Shown: one piece after another, positions 38,001 through 45,389 of the stretch
Layout of the letters: each line of letters opens with the position of its first letter
Position numbering within the stretch: position 1 is the first letter of the stretch
DNA from: Prevotella sp.
GTDB taxonomy: Bacteria; Bacteroidota; Bacteroidia; Bacteroidales; Bacteroidaceae
DNA: 45,628 nucleotides
NCBI GenBank assembly: GCA_017618275.1
Contig: JAFZUS010000175.1
Span: 1 to 45,628, forward strand
Direction: 5' to 3'
Notes under the pieces: generated by a model
What the model was told of the DNA's origin: nothing
What the model saw: only the letters and a program-made list of their open reading frames with translations
Databases searched by the model: none
Made by a program: the position numbers and the translations under genes

Positions 38001-38368
38001 ACAAACAGGTCTGTGGAAATGGTATTACCGTTCAGGGTGTATTCCTTCATCTCGCCGATGGGAACAGAGTAGGAGACACCATGGCCAAGGGTGATTGCCT
38101 TATCGCTTACAGAGAATGTGGAACCAATCTGTTGTATAGAGGGATTGCTAGCGTCTGCCTTGATGAACTCCTGAACAACGAGTTTTGCGCCCTTTGCCTC
38201 AGCGGCAGATGCGAACGTGATGGTGGCACCGTCGTTGGATATGGTACCGGCGGATGCGCTTACAATCTTGAGGTAGAACTCAATATCATTTGCTGAGTAT
38301 ACCATCATCTTTGCAGACATGCTTACGCACATCACGATGGCTGTCAGTATAGTTATTGCCTTTTTCAT
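35069..38368 (-). CDS. BspA-like leucine-rich repeat surface protein with dockerin-like C terminus (second)
   Basis: A 1099-residue secreted protein (signal peptide AITILTAIVMCVSMSAK). In order: a unique N-terminal domain (about 30-250); two InlB-type/bacterial Ig-like repeats (about 257-430, with GYDFVNYSVEE and GYKFKEWQV); five to six BspA/LRR_5 repeats (about 470-603, ITIPAGVTYMGYNTF type); a beta-helix-like region (about 623-830); a module shared with the larger neighbour (about 870-1033); and a single dockerin-like EF-hand repeat (DMNGDGVFNIADIIMVVNGL). BspA relatives bind host or matrix ligands. The ligand here is unknown. Six bp separate it from the small dockerin gene. Confidence 0.85.
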   Translation of the reverse strand: MKKAITILTAIVMCVSMSAKMMVYSANDIEFYLKIVSASAGTISNDGATITFASAAEAKGAKLVVQEFIKADASNPSIQQIGSTFSVSDKAITLGHGVSYSVPIGEMKEYTLNGNTISTDLFVSCFAYAGKRKKYGSGTGEATWGHSTDFQWAYDGVDQLSIIWASSFDDPNYDNSTETAHFQGDRSDAFPFTQFEATIGDVETGIYTIDIIDTWEHAELYTQNGTFINVDGKNKVLITNHNGIQIHVGGSVPVDTDKVTTQATPTGGGLVEVSKDNSTWSSSLTANEGEKVYFRFTVNEGYDFVNYSVEETVSGNPVTVKGNSFTMPAVGVTVKATFAESSPIAPVNNNTVTVQNDGHGTASASPSSNIIPGTLVTLKATPNMGYKFKEWQVVSGGDDFNLDTSSATTSFFMPNHSVTVMAVFEGGPNLCGENVTWSISGDVLTISGTGDMYDYAKPGDRPWNTFNNDIHSIVIESGVTSIGKFAFQIFSKLTAIIIPASVTLIGDDAFDSCWGLATVTFDGTPELEYIGGSAFHNCKSLTTITIPAGVTYMGYNTFIGCDKLKTVYVLPTTPPQIGTLVFSECPSLESIYVPASALSDYQKANYWKDYASIIKPASEEGPAIASVTTEAGETTEYSSVEKAVSALQDGDVLTLLDEWNSTVDESAGISGDLEFNGKMDDLNVTLDLNGHTMDFAEGGNIVVMNKANLTIKDSGTGGKVSGRKRSVAFVDPQSYMTIEGGTFENLYEENASTQYKSAIYNSGALTVNGGTINGKTCGIFNEGRLWLTGIPTFSCTGADIWLAEDKVICFDEDIILSAAPTTKIKVGITNGAPYIFAEGFDGKVKVGENVLYPEDVFTSSQYGDLAVGYSYFNGTYEAGIAGLTEITFPAGKSTYFDDRALALYEANDNLKFYTVTDVNEDIVELTEFEGKLFGQNTPLIVSNETDEEITAKFIEAFDGPMANNYANMALDDLGDKFGYYGFEGTNEAIDKIDVLNGPTYYNFYGSGFVRMNSYGPIAAHRCWLWSGMPQEEPVEPTGPRSLTISWPDGTTTGDDLFSAKSIVDMVNAIANPTNDVLDMNGDGVFNIADIIMVVNGLTE

Positions 38369-38374
38369 GACTTT

Positions 38375-38782
38375 TTACTTTATAGGGAATTCAGATTGCT
38401 CAATTAATTTTTGAACACATTTTAGGATTTTCAGCGAGTCGTTAGTGTCGATTATTTGGTTACCATCCACGTCGGCATTTTTCTTACCTTGTTCCGTCAG
38501 CGGTGATGTTCCGAGCAGATATCTGTTAAGCAATCTAACGTCATAGATATTTACGTCCCCATTACAATCAACGTCGCCATACGTCAACTCTTCGGCCTGG
38601 CTTTCACCATTACCTTCCCCATTGCCATTGTTATCTTGGCCAGCCCCTTCCTTGACCGTGCCGCTCTGTGAATCAGGAACAGCGTTTTGTGCCAGTACCT
38701 CAGTGGGCAGGGCAAACAGGTAAATCATGACTGCGAGTATCATCATAGCCCGCACATTCATCTTTGAAATCATCTTTTTCAT
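38375..38782 (-). CDS. Small secreted protein consisting of a two-repeat dockerin domain
   Basis: The 135-residue protein has a signal peptide (AVMIYLFALPTEVLA before QN), a low-complexity Gly/Asn/Glu linker (about 42-65), then a full dockerin type I-like domain (about 68-130). Its two calcium-binding halves are DVDCNGDVNIYDVRLL and DVDGNQIIDTNDSLKI, separated by a linker. The neighbours carry only single half-repeats. No catalytic domain is attached, so the protein looks like a free adaptor. The first twelve codons and the region before the ATG are identical to those of the larger BspA-like gene. No cohesin was seen in the window. Confidence 0.8.
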   Translation of the reverse strand: MKKMISKMNVRAMMILAVMIYLFALPTEVLAQNAVPDSQSGTVKEGAGQDNNGNGEGNGESQAEELTYGDVDCNGDVNIYDVRLLNRYLLGTSPLTEQGKKNADVDGNQIIDTNDSLKILKCVQKLIEQSEFPIK

Positions 38783-38812
38783 ATCTTCGGTTTTTTATTT
38801 TTTTAGAGGAAG

Positions 38813-41800
38813 TTATTTATTGAGTCCGTTTACCGCCATGATGATATCGGCGATATTCACCACACCGTCGCCGTTCATGTCGAGGGCGTTGTCAGATTGG
38901 CCAGCGATGGCTTTCACCATCTCCACGATGTCTTCAGCAGAATCGGCATCTTTCCCGGTGATGGTGCCGTCGGGCCATCTGATGGCCAGTTTGCTGGGGC
39001 CGATAGGCCAGTTGGGTTCCTCAGGCTCTTCGAACAGCGGCTCGCCCCAGGCCAGCCAACAGCGGTGCGCGTCTATCGGACCGTAACTGTTCATGCGCAC
39101 GAAGCCTGTACCGTTGAATTCGTAGTAAGTCAGGCCATTGATGGGATAGAAATAGTTCTTCTCAGGGTCTTGTTGCTCTGGGTCTTGTTGCTCGATGTCG
39201 ACGGCCTCTTCAAGGTCTTCGTTCGTACCATAGAAGGAGGGGTATATTTCCTTTTCTTCCAGATCTGCTTCGCGTGCAGCGTAGTAACTGTTTTCCATCG
39301 GCCCCACGAGGGCCTCAATAAACTGCGCCGTGATCTTCTCATCCGTCTCGTTGCTCACGATGAGCGGAGTACTACCACTGAACTTCTTGCCGGCTATCTC
39401 CGTCATCTCCACAATGTTATTCTCCATGCCGGTGGCGGTGTAGAACTTCAGGTGGTCGTTCGCCTCATAGAGTGCCAGCGCCCTGTCGTCGTAGTAGGTC
39501 GACTTCCCAGCGGGGAAGGTGATCTCCGTCAGTCCTGCAATGCCAGCCTCATACCATCCATTGTATTCGAATGTTCCGACGAGGCCCTCTCCATACAGAC
39601 TGCTGATGAACACGTCTTCGGGATTAAACAACTCCCCTTCGGCCGTCTTCATATTCCTGTAGTTGTAGGTAAACCGATACGGTGCGTCGTTCGTTATGCT
39701 CACCTTGATCTTCTTCTCCGGCAATGTATAGGAACCTGTCGCAAAGTAGATCACCTGATCCTTTGCGAGGGCGATGTCCTCGTTCTTGCAGTTGAATGTA
39801 GGCAGGGCATGCAGTTCCAAATCGCCGTTGCCGGTGATGCCTATGCCCTCGGTAGCCGTGATCGTACAGTCGCCCAGTCTCAACGTGCCTGTGTTATTGA
39901 TACAGGTAGCCGTACCGCTGATGGTACCGCCGCTGATGGTCAGATCCGTCAGGCTCCTTACATTCAGGAAGCCACCTTTGGGGAAGCCCAGCGTGTGGCC
40001 GTTCAGGTCGAGTGTCAGGCATACCTGTTCGTAGATATTTCCAACGTAGAGAATACCGTCCTTGCCATTCTGCTGATCCACGGGCACGTTATAGTCAGCC
40101 AGCAGCGTCACCACGTCTTGGTTCTGTGCAGCCTCAAAGGCTTTCTCCACAGAAGAATATTCGATAGTCTCACCACCCTCCGTGGTCACGGTGGCAATGG
40201 CTGGGCCTTCCTCAGGCATTATGATGCTGGCATAGTATTTCCAACCTTTTGCACCCTTATAGTCATTCAGTGCAGAGGCAGGCACGTAGATGCTTTCCAA
40301 ACTGGAGCAATTATTGAAAATACGGACATTGGCACCCAGCGTGGGTGGTGTGGTAGGCAGAACATAGACCGTCGCCAGTGCAGAGCAGCCATTGAAGGCT
40401 CCGTTGCCGATGCTCTCCACGCTGGCAGGAATGGTGATGTCTGTCAGACTTGGGCAGGTAGCGAAGGCTCCGCTGCCGATACTCGTCACGCTAACAGGGA
40501 TACTGATGGCTTTCAGACTTGTGCAGCCAATAAAGAGACTGCCGCTGATGCTCGTCAACTTCGAGCCTTCCTCAAAAATGACCGTCGCCAGCGCAGAGCA
40601 GTTTTCGAAGGCCACTTGGCCGATGCTCGTCACGCTGGCAGGGATGCTGATGGCAGTCAGACTTGTGCAGCCAGAGAAGGCACTGTTGTCGATGCTCGTC
40701 AACTTCGAGCCTGCCTCAAAAGTGACGGTCGCCAATGCAGAGCAGCCTCTGAAGGTCCTGTCGCCAATTGTCGACATACTGGCAGGAAAGGTGATGGCAG
40801 TCAGACTTGTGCAGCGTTCGAAAGCATTGTCGTCGATGCTCGTCAACATCGATCCTGCCTCAAAAGTGACCGTCGCCAACGCAGAGCAGCCGTAGAAGGC
40901 CTGATAGGCGAGGCTCGTCACACTGGCAGGGATGGTGATGGCTGTCAGACTTGAGCAGTCCTTGAAGGAATAGTTGCCGATGGTCGTAAACTTCGATCCT
41001 TCCTCAAAAGTGACCGTCGCCAGTGCAGAGCAGCCTCTGAAGATAAAAATCCCTATGCTCGTCACACTGGCAGGGATGGTGATGGCTGTCAGACTTGAGC
41101 AGTATTCGAAGCCATGAATGCCTATGGTCGTCACGCTGGCGGGAATGCTGATGGCAGTCAGACTTGTGCATTCAAAGAAGGCATAATTGCCGATACTCGT
41201 CACGCCCGACTCGATAGTGACAGTCTTAATAGATTTGCTTAAGTCATTCCATGGCCGATCTTTATTATTACTGAATTCGGTCATGGCCCCCGTGCCACTG
41301 ATGGTGAGTAGCATACCCCCTCCCTCAAGGTTTGTAATGCTCCACGTCACATTCTCGCCGCAAGAACCTGATGGTGAAGACCACTTGGCATAGAGTGTCA
41401 TATTGTCCTCCATCGTGATGGTGTTCCCCGGCAGATATTCGACAGGGCCATCAGCCGATGTAGCCCAACCGGCAAATATCTGGTCTCCGTTGGTGAAAGT
41501 ACATTCAGGAACCGTATATTGGGATTCTTCTCTTACTGTGACAGAGTTCATCGTCCCCAAGCCGCTGTTGGCATCGAAGGCCACCGTAAAGTCTAAAAGT
41601 TTTCTAAACATCGCTTTCAACTCTACGGTATGATCTGGCATGTAAAACGAGACCGTTGATTTCGTAATGTCGAGATTAAGGCCGTTGCCGCCAGACTCCA
41701 CCTGCCACACATTAAACTTATAGCCTTCATTGGGCGTGGCCGTCAGCGTCACCAGCGTTCCAGGCGTTAACTGGCCAGTTTTGTCTGCAGAAGCCGTACC

Positions 41801-43168
41801 ATGTCCATCATTATGGAGGGTGCAGTAAATAATAGACGCCTGCCCGTTCTCCTTAAATATGGCCGACACCGTCACGTCAGCGGCAGGCATTGTAAACGAG
41901 TTGCCTGTTGCCGTCACTCCATCCCCGTACTCCGTCTCAATTGAATAACTCATTAAATAACCATTGTTGGAGAGGAATTTGAAATAGACCGTCTCGCCCT
42001 CGTTGACCACTAATTCGTTTGTCCACGACTCATCATTTTCTGGAGTCTTGGTGACCAGCACCGTACCACCGCCCACAGCCGATGTCGTCACGGTGTGTTC
42101 TCCCAACATTATGATTAGCGAAAGAGACAGGGCGCGGCTCGTTTTCCTGTTAGAGCCAATGAAGAGGCAGTAGTCAATGTCCACCATGCCGTCTTGGGAT
42201 ACAATATATTCGGGATAGGTCTCCCCTTCAATCGTCACTTGCAGCACCCTTTCCCTTTCCACAACAACGTAGACATGGTCGCCACCGAAATCCTTAAATG
42301 CATTTTGTGAGATACTGGTCAAAGAAGAGGGCAGGATGACGTCTCTTTTGACATTGTCAAATATATTATCTGTGATGGCATAAAACTCTGTGCAAGCACT
42401 CAGGTCGATGCTGGCGAAGGCATTAGCGAATGCATGTGTGCCAATGCTTTGTAGATGGCTGCCCTCGGCGGCAGAAATGTTGATATTGTTACTCTTGAAA
42501 CTTGAGACATTATTAAACGCATTTTTACCGATGCTCGTCACGCTGGAAGGAATGATGATGTCACTCGTCACTTTTATACAGCCAAAGAAGGCGCTTTCGC
42601 CGATACTTCTCACGCCCGAAGGAATGGTGATAGCCGTCAGCGCAGTGCAGTGGTAGAAGGTGTTATTTAAGATATTCTCCAGTTTCGAGCGATCCTTAAA
42701 GGTGACCGTCGCCAGCGCAGTGCAGTCTTGGAAGGCGCTTTCGCCGATGCTCGTTACGCCCTCAGGGATGGTGATTTCAGTCAGACTTTTGCAGCCTTGG
42801 AAGGCGCTTTGACCGATGGTCGTCACGTTAGCAGGGATGGTGATGTCCGTCAGACTTTCGCAACCTCCGAAGGCGTCTACGTCGATACTCCTCAGTGTCG
42901 AGCCGTCCTCAAAGATGACCGTCTTCAACTTAGAACAGCCTGCGAAGCCATGCATGCCGATGCAATCCACGTCCGACCCGATGATAAGGGTCACAACGTC
43001 ATCATGGCCTTCTTTACTGGCACTTTCTAAGGATCTGACGGTGAGTGTCTTGGTCTCTTCGTCCCATGTGATATTTTCTGCCCACACGGTCTGTGCCGTC
43101 ATCGCCATCACAACTACGAGCAGCGTCATCGCCGCCCGCACATTCATCTTTGAAATCATCTTTTTCAT
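38813..43168 (-). CDS. BspA-like leucine-rich repeat surface protein with dockerin-like C terminus (first, large)
   Basis: The chosen ATG at 43168 gives 1451 residues. A GTG at 43207 is rejected because it coincides with the predicted start point of transcription. The signal peptide ends near TVWA. Then come a first LRR_5 array (about 70-290), InlB-type and Listeria-Bacteroides-type repeats (about 360-607), a second LRR array of about a dozen units (about 648-973, TSLTAISIPASVTSIG pattern), a beta-helix-like region (about 990-1140), a module shared with the second BspA-like protein (about 1203-1390) and DMNGDGVVNIADIIMAVNGL at the end. It is probably exposed at the cell surface. Ligand is unknown. 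Confidence 0.87.
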   Translation of the reverse strand: MKKMISKMNVRAAMTLLVVVMAMTAQTVWAENITWDEETKTLTVRSLESASKEGHDDVVTLIIGSDVDCIGMHGFAGCSKLKTVIFEDGSTLRSIDVDAFGGCESLTDITIPANVTTIGQSAFQGCKSLTEITIPEGVTSIGESAFQDCTALATVTFKDRSKLENILNNTFYHCTALTAITIPSGVRSIGESAFFGCIKVTSDIIIPSSVTSIGKNAFNNVSSFKSNNINISAAEGSHLQSIGTHAFANAFASIDLSACTEFYAITDNIFDNVKRDVILPSSLTSISQNAFKDFGGDHVYVVVERERVLQVTIEGETYPEYIVSQDGMVDIDYCLFIGSNRKTSRALSLSLIIMLGEHTVTTSAVGGGTVLVTKTPENDESWTNELVVNEGETVYFKFLSNNGYLMSYSIETEYGDGVTATGNSFTMPAADVTVSAIFKENGQASIIYCTLHNDGHGTASADKTGQLTPGTLVTLTATPNEGYKFNVWQVESGGNGLNLDITKSTVSFYMPDHTVELKAMFRKLLDFTVAFDANSGLGTMNSVTVREESQYTVPECTFTNGDQIFAGWATSADGPVEYLPGNTITMEDNMTLYAKWSSPSGSCGENVTWSITNLEGGGMLLTISGTGAMTEFSNNKDRPWNDLSKSIKTVTIESGVTSIGNYAFFECTSLTAISIPASVTTIGIHGFEYCSSLTAITIPASVTSIGIFIFRGCSALATVTFEEGSKFTTIGNYSFKDCSSLTAITIPASVTSLAYQAFYGCSALATVTFEAGSMLTSIDDNAFERCTSLTAITFPASMSTIGDRTFRGCSALATVTFEAGSKLTSIDNSAFSGCTSLTAISIPASVTSIGQVAFENCSALATVIFEEGSKLTSISGSLFIGCTSLKAISIPVSVTSIGSGAFATCPSLTDITIPASVESIGNGAFNGCSALATVYVLPTTPPTLGANVRIFNNCSSLESIYVPASALNDYKGAKGWKYYASIIMPEEGPAIATVTTEGGETIEYSSVEKAFEAAQNQDVVTLLADYNVPVDQQNGKDGILYVGNIYEQVCLTLDLNGHTLGFPKGGFLNVRSLTDLTISGGTISGTATCINNTGTLRLGDCTITATEGIGITGNGDLELHALPTFNCKNEDIALAKDQVIYFATGSYTLPEKKIKVSITNDAPYRFTYNYRNMKTAEGELFNPEDVFISSLYGEGLVGTFEYNGWYEAGIAGLTEITFPAGKSTYYDDRALALYEANDHLKFYTATGMENNIVEMTEIAGKKFSGSTPLIVSNETDEKITAQFIEALVGPMENSYYAAREADLEEKEIYPSFYGTNEDLEEAVDIEQQDPEQQDPEKNYFYPINGLTYYEFNGTGFVRMNSYGPIDAHRCWLAWGEPLFEEPEEPNWPIGPSKLAIRWPDGTITGKDADSAEDIVEMVKAIAGQSDNALDMNGDGVVNIADIIMAVNGLNK
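40250..41225 (-). repeat. Tandem LRR_5 coding repeats, large array
   Basis: About twelve units of 23-25 codons alternate between CSALATVTFEEGSKLTSI and CTSLTAISIPASVTSIG types, giving near-identical DNA repeats of about 140 bp (two units). This could recombine to change repeat number. Confidence 0.85.
42480..42960 (-). repeat. Tandem LRR_5 coding repeats, first array
   Basis: Six or seven diverged units of the same repeat family (for example SLTEITIPEGVTSIGESAF) in the N-terminal third of the large BspA-like gene. Confidence 0.75.
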
Positions 43169-43211
43169 ATCGTTGGCTTTAATGTATTTCGGTTTATAAC
43201 TATTCACGCTG

Positions 43212-43243
43212 CAAAGATACGAATAAGTGAGTAAAAAACCAAA
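43212..43243 (-). promoter_or_regulatory. Promoter of the BspA-dockerin-BspA-aguA unit
   Basis: Minus-strand TTTG (complement of 43240-43243), 20-bp spacer, TATCTTTG (complement of 43212-43219). Exact consensus match, giving a 40-nt leader to the ATG at 43168. Confidence 0.85.
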
Positions 43244-43263
43244 TTTATTTGAGTTTTTTCATT

Positions 43264-43303
43264 TCAAAATACAAGAAAGACACCCGTTAGGATGCCTTTC
43301 TTG
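43264..43303 (-). terminator. Terminator of the smalltalk-DUF6261 operon
   Basis: A 14-bp stem (43272-43285 with 43290-43303, two G-T pairs, loop TAAC) is followed on the minus strand by TATTTTG. It isolates the downstream BspA operon. Confidence 0.85.
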
Positions 43304-43333
43304 ATCAGATGGGGTAGGGTGCCCCTTAGTAGA

Positions 43334-44251
43334 CTAGCCTTCGTCGAAGGTCATTCCGCCACCGCCGTTGTCGTCACCGCCGTTGCCACCAGTGTTCGAA
43401 CTGCCACTGTTGCCACCAGTGTTCGAGCCACTGCCCGAATTGCTTCCGCCGTTGGATGATCCACCACTTCCGTTACCACCGGTCTCTGAGCCTGTCGAAG
43501 AGCCAGTACCCTTCTGAGCGACGTACTGACGGTAGTACTTGATCAGTTCGTTCACCTGCGAGATGACACCTTCGAGACCTGCGACGCTCTCCTGGTCATT
43601 CTCCATCACGGTGGCCGCATTGATCATCAGCACAAGGTCACGGTAAGCCTCGTCGGCACGGTTGCGGGCGTTGGCCAGAGCCGCCTTCTCCTGCATCATC
43701 CGCTCGTCGTTGCGCTGCGACAGCAGTGTGCGTACGGCCTCATTGGCAGTCTTGAGTTGACTCAGGAGCGAGGTCAGCCCGAGGGAGGTGATGTGCTGAC
43801 CAGCCACGTTGTCAGCCTCCAGTTCCTGAATCATCTGCTGCAGTTTGCCGCTCTCCTCGTGGTAGTTCTCGTTCACATCCACGTTGTACTTGCGGATAAT
43901 GTTCCAGAGATACGTACCAGCAGCATTCTTCTCCGCGTCGAAAGTGAACCTGGTGTACATCAGCACCTGGTTCTTCAGGGCGATGTAGAGTCCGTCACGT
44001 CGCGTGTCCTCGTCTGCGATCTGCTGGGTGTACTCGCTGGCACGACTCAACTTGTAGGCATCGTCCATGGCCTCTATACGCGAGACGAATGGGGTATAGG
44101 CAGCCTCCACCTTCGCAGGGAGTTGGCTTACGCCAGCCTCGCCAGAATCGCGATAGGTCATTACGATGTTCTTCACCTGCTGCACAAACTCCAGGAAACC
44201 CGCCATGCGCAGCGCTCTTAACTGAAAAATCACAATTTGTTTAATGTTCAT
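43334..44251 (-). CDS. DUF6261-like protein with Gly/Ser/Asn-rich tail
   Basis: A 305-residue, largely helical protein with no signal peptide or membrane helix. It starts MNIKQIVIFQLRALRMAGF. Segments such as DEDTRRDGLYIALKNQVLMY and NARNRADEAYRDLVLMINA are amphipathic helices. I recognise the pattern as similar to the Bacteroidota DUF6261 group, whose function is unknown. From about residue 248 the chain becomes a tail of Gly, Ser, Asn and Thr ending GGGGMTFDEG, encoded by imperfect GGC/AGC-type repeats. It follows the smalltalk gene by 84 bp and shares its promoter and the terminator downstream. Confidence 0.75.
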   Translation of the reverse strand: MNIKQIVIFQLRALRMAGFLEFVQQVKNIVMTYRDSGEAGVSQLPAKVEAAYTPFVSRIEAMDDAYKLSRASEYTQQIADEDTRRDGLYIALKNQVLMYTRFTFDAEKNAAGTYLWNIIRKYNVDVNENYHEESGKLQQMIQELEADNVAGQHITSLGLTSLLSQLKTANEAVRTLLSQRNDERMMQEKAALANARNRADEAYRDLVLMINAATVMENDQESVAGLEGVISQVNELIKYYRQYVAQKGTGSSTGSETGGNGSGGSSNGGSNSGSGSNTGGNSGSSNTGGNGGDDNGGGGMTFDEG

Positions 44252-44335
44252 AATGTTATTAATGTTTTTGATTGTTTAGATCCATGCCTCTTCCTTTATT
44301 TCTCTTCCTTAATTGTGAATTGTGAATTCACCCCT
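44252..44335. other. Spacer between smalltalk and DUF6261-like genes
   Basis: 84 bp with a direct repeat of AATTGTG (44312-44330: AATTGTGAATTGTGAATTC), similar in style to the AATGAGA family. No promoter or terminator seen. Confidence 0.5.
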
Positions 44336-44434
44336 TCACATGCAACTCTGTACTGCAATCGTACCTGCAATGGTTGAGATGATGGTGGCCAGAACCTGGA
44401 GCACCTTCTTGATCGTTGACCATTTCCATTTCAT
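44336..44434 (-). CDS. Smalltalk family microprotein
   Basis: A 32-residue ORF reading MKWKWSTIKKVLQVLATIIS then TIAGTIAVQSCM. Family members are about this size and have the same plan: a Lys/Trp start, one hydrophobic helix, and a C-terminal SC(M) ending. This is why I recognise it as a 'smalltalk' protein of Bacteroidota. The helix is likely membrane-associated. The cysteine near the end is typical. Function is unknown. It lies about 73 nt from the start point of a consensus promoter and upstream of a DUF6261-like gene. Confidence 0.8.
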   Translation of the reverse strand: MKWKWSTIKKVLQVLATIISTIAGTIAVQSCM

Positions 44435-44495
44435 ACGCTTATAGTTTTAAATGGTTGTGTGTTTTCTCTTCCTTAAATCGCTTCCTTGTCCGTGT

Positions 44496-44514
44496 TTTGC
44501 ATCTTTGATGCAAA
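44496..44514. promoter_or_regulatory. Inverted repeat at the smalltalk start point
   Basis: TTTGCATC, TTT, GATGCAAA is a perfect 8-bp inverted repeat. Its right arm overlaps the TTTG of the -7 element, so a bound protein would block the promoter. The regulator is unknown. Confidence 0.5.
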
Positions 44515-44542
44515 GGTACAACAAATTTCTGAATCCTGCAAA
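44511..44542 (-). promoter_or_regulatory. Promoter of the smalltalk-DUF6261 operon
   Basis: Minus-strand TTTG (complement of 44539-44542), 20-bp spacer, TACCTTTG (complement of 44511-44518). Exact consensus match. Confidence 0.85.
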
Positions 44543-44596
44543 TTTTTAGACAATTATTTTCGTTAAAAAATCTAAACGCCCATTTATTTCGATGGC

Positions 44597-44891
44597 GGGA
44601 AAACATGAATCCAATCTCAGGCATAAAATTCTTGCGTCCCGATGGTAGCAAGCGCCCCTAAGGGGTCGAGCACCGCACTCGGAAAATTAATTTCCGTTTT
44701 GCGGGCATGAAATCCCGACTTGGGGAAAACATCAGCGGAATCTGGGGCATCAAATCCCGACCTCGGGAAAACGTCAACAGAATCTCAGACACGAAATTCT
44801 TGCGTCCCGATGGTAGCAAGCGCCCCCCAGGGGGTCGAGCGCCGACCTTGCGGAATCACCAACAGAATCTGGGGCGAAAAATCCCGACTCG
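44597..44891. repeat. Composite intergenic repeat array
   Basis: Five units share a core of about 40 bp starting GGGAAAACATCAACAGAATC and running to AAATCCCGAC. Order: long (44597-44680), short (44681-44722), short (44723-44764), long (44765-44850), short (44851-44891). Long units insert about 44 bp, nearly identical in both, starting CTTGCGTCCCGATGG. They can form CTTGC/GCAAG and CCCC/GGGG stems. It is not a CRISPR array because there are no unique equal spacers. The plus-strand reading frames across it look like by-products. Confidence 0.75.
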
Positions 44892-44893
44892 CG

Positions 44894-45110
44894 TTGCAAA
44901 ATTGCAAATTGCATTTAGTGGTTTTCATTTTCACACAGGATAGCGTTGCTAAAATCTATCTAATATATTAATTATAATTAATATATTAGATAATATATAT
45001 TATTATACTCCTCTATTTGCAATTTTCTCTTGCCATTTTTGTCTTACCCTGAAAACCGTTGAATCACAAATTCATTTTTACTTTTCAATTTGCAACTTTG
45101 CAACTTGCAA
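44894..45110. repeat. 36-bp perfect palindrome flanked by TTGCAA hexamers
   Basis: 44957-44992 is a perfect palindrome with 18-bp arms and no loop, entirely A/T except for one C-G pair per arm. Six TTGCAA hexamers lie around it: 44894, 44902, 45017, 45090, 45098 and 45105. It could extrude as a cruciform or bind a dimeric protein. Confidence 0.75.
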
Positions 45111-45127
45111 TTTTTTCTCTCGTTTTC

Positions 45128-45158
45128 TTTTTAGTTTCGAGATTATTTACTATCTTTG
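45128..45158 (+). promoter_or_regulatory. Promoter candidate upstream of a small ORF
   Basis: TATCTTTG (45151-45158) matches TAnnTTTG. TTTT lies 19 bp upstream (45128-45131), one base off. It points toward the ORF at 45213 and the gene at 45484. Confidence 0.5.
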
Positions 45159-45212
45159 CACTATAATTAAAAACGACGTTTTAACTAACAGACTCATGCC
45201 AGGAATAGGGTG

Positions 45213-45377
45213 ATGACTCCTGTACAGAACATCTATGGCATCACGGTAGATGCCCCTGCCCGCAATTATAAAGAGTATCATGCCCAGATGTCGCATTACG
45301 AAAAAGAGCTGGCTAATCAACTTTTTCTCATTTACTCGACAATGAGTGCAGCATCCTCGAAACCCGCTTGCAGGTGA
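45213..45377 (+). CDS. Possible 54-residue ORF or gene remnant
   Basis: Starts with GTGATG after AGGAATAGG. Its product begins MTPVQNIYGITVDAPARNYK and contains the helical stretch EYHAQMSHYEKELANQLFLI. It reads more like a natural protein than chance, but I do not recognise the family. It could be a small protein or the stump of a lost gene. The 45390-45415 inverted repeat ACGAAA/TTTCGT followed by TAATTT could be a weak terminator. Confidence 0.35.
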   Translation: MTPVQNIYGITVDAPARNYKEYHAQMSHYEKELANQLFLIYSTMSAASSKPACR

Positions 45378-45389
45378 AATACTAAAATG

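Noticed and set aside
38897-40954. Long plus-strand ORF of 685 codons opposite the large BspA-like gene
   Set aside because: It is a shadow of the LRR coding repeats. The minus-strand protein has a signal peptide, known domains and a promoter.
44439-44651. Minus-strand ORF of 70 codons
   Set aside because: It covers the smalltalk promoter and part of the repeat array. Its sequence is basic and unlike a natural protein.
44597-44891. CRISPR array
   Set aside because: Units differ in length and there are no unique spacers of equal size. No cas gene is present.
44707-44971. Plus-strand ORFs across the intergenic repeat array
   Set aside because: They merely translate the repeat units, have no promoter or ribosome binding site, and resemble no protein.
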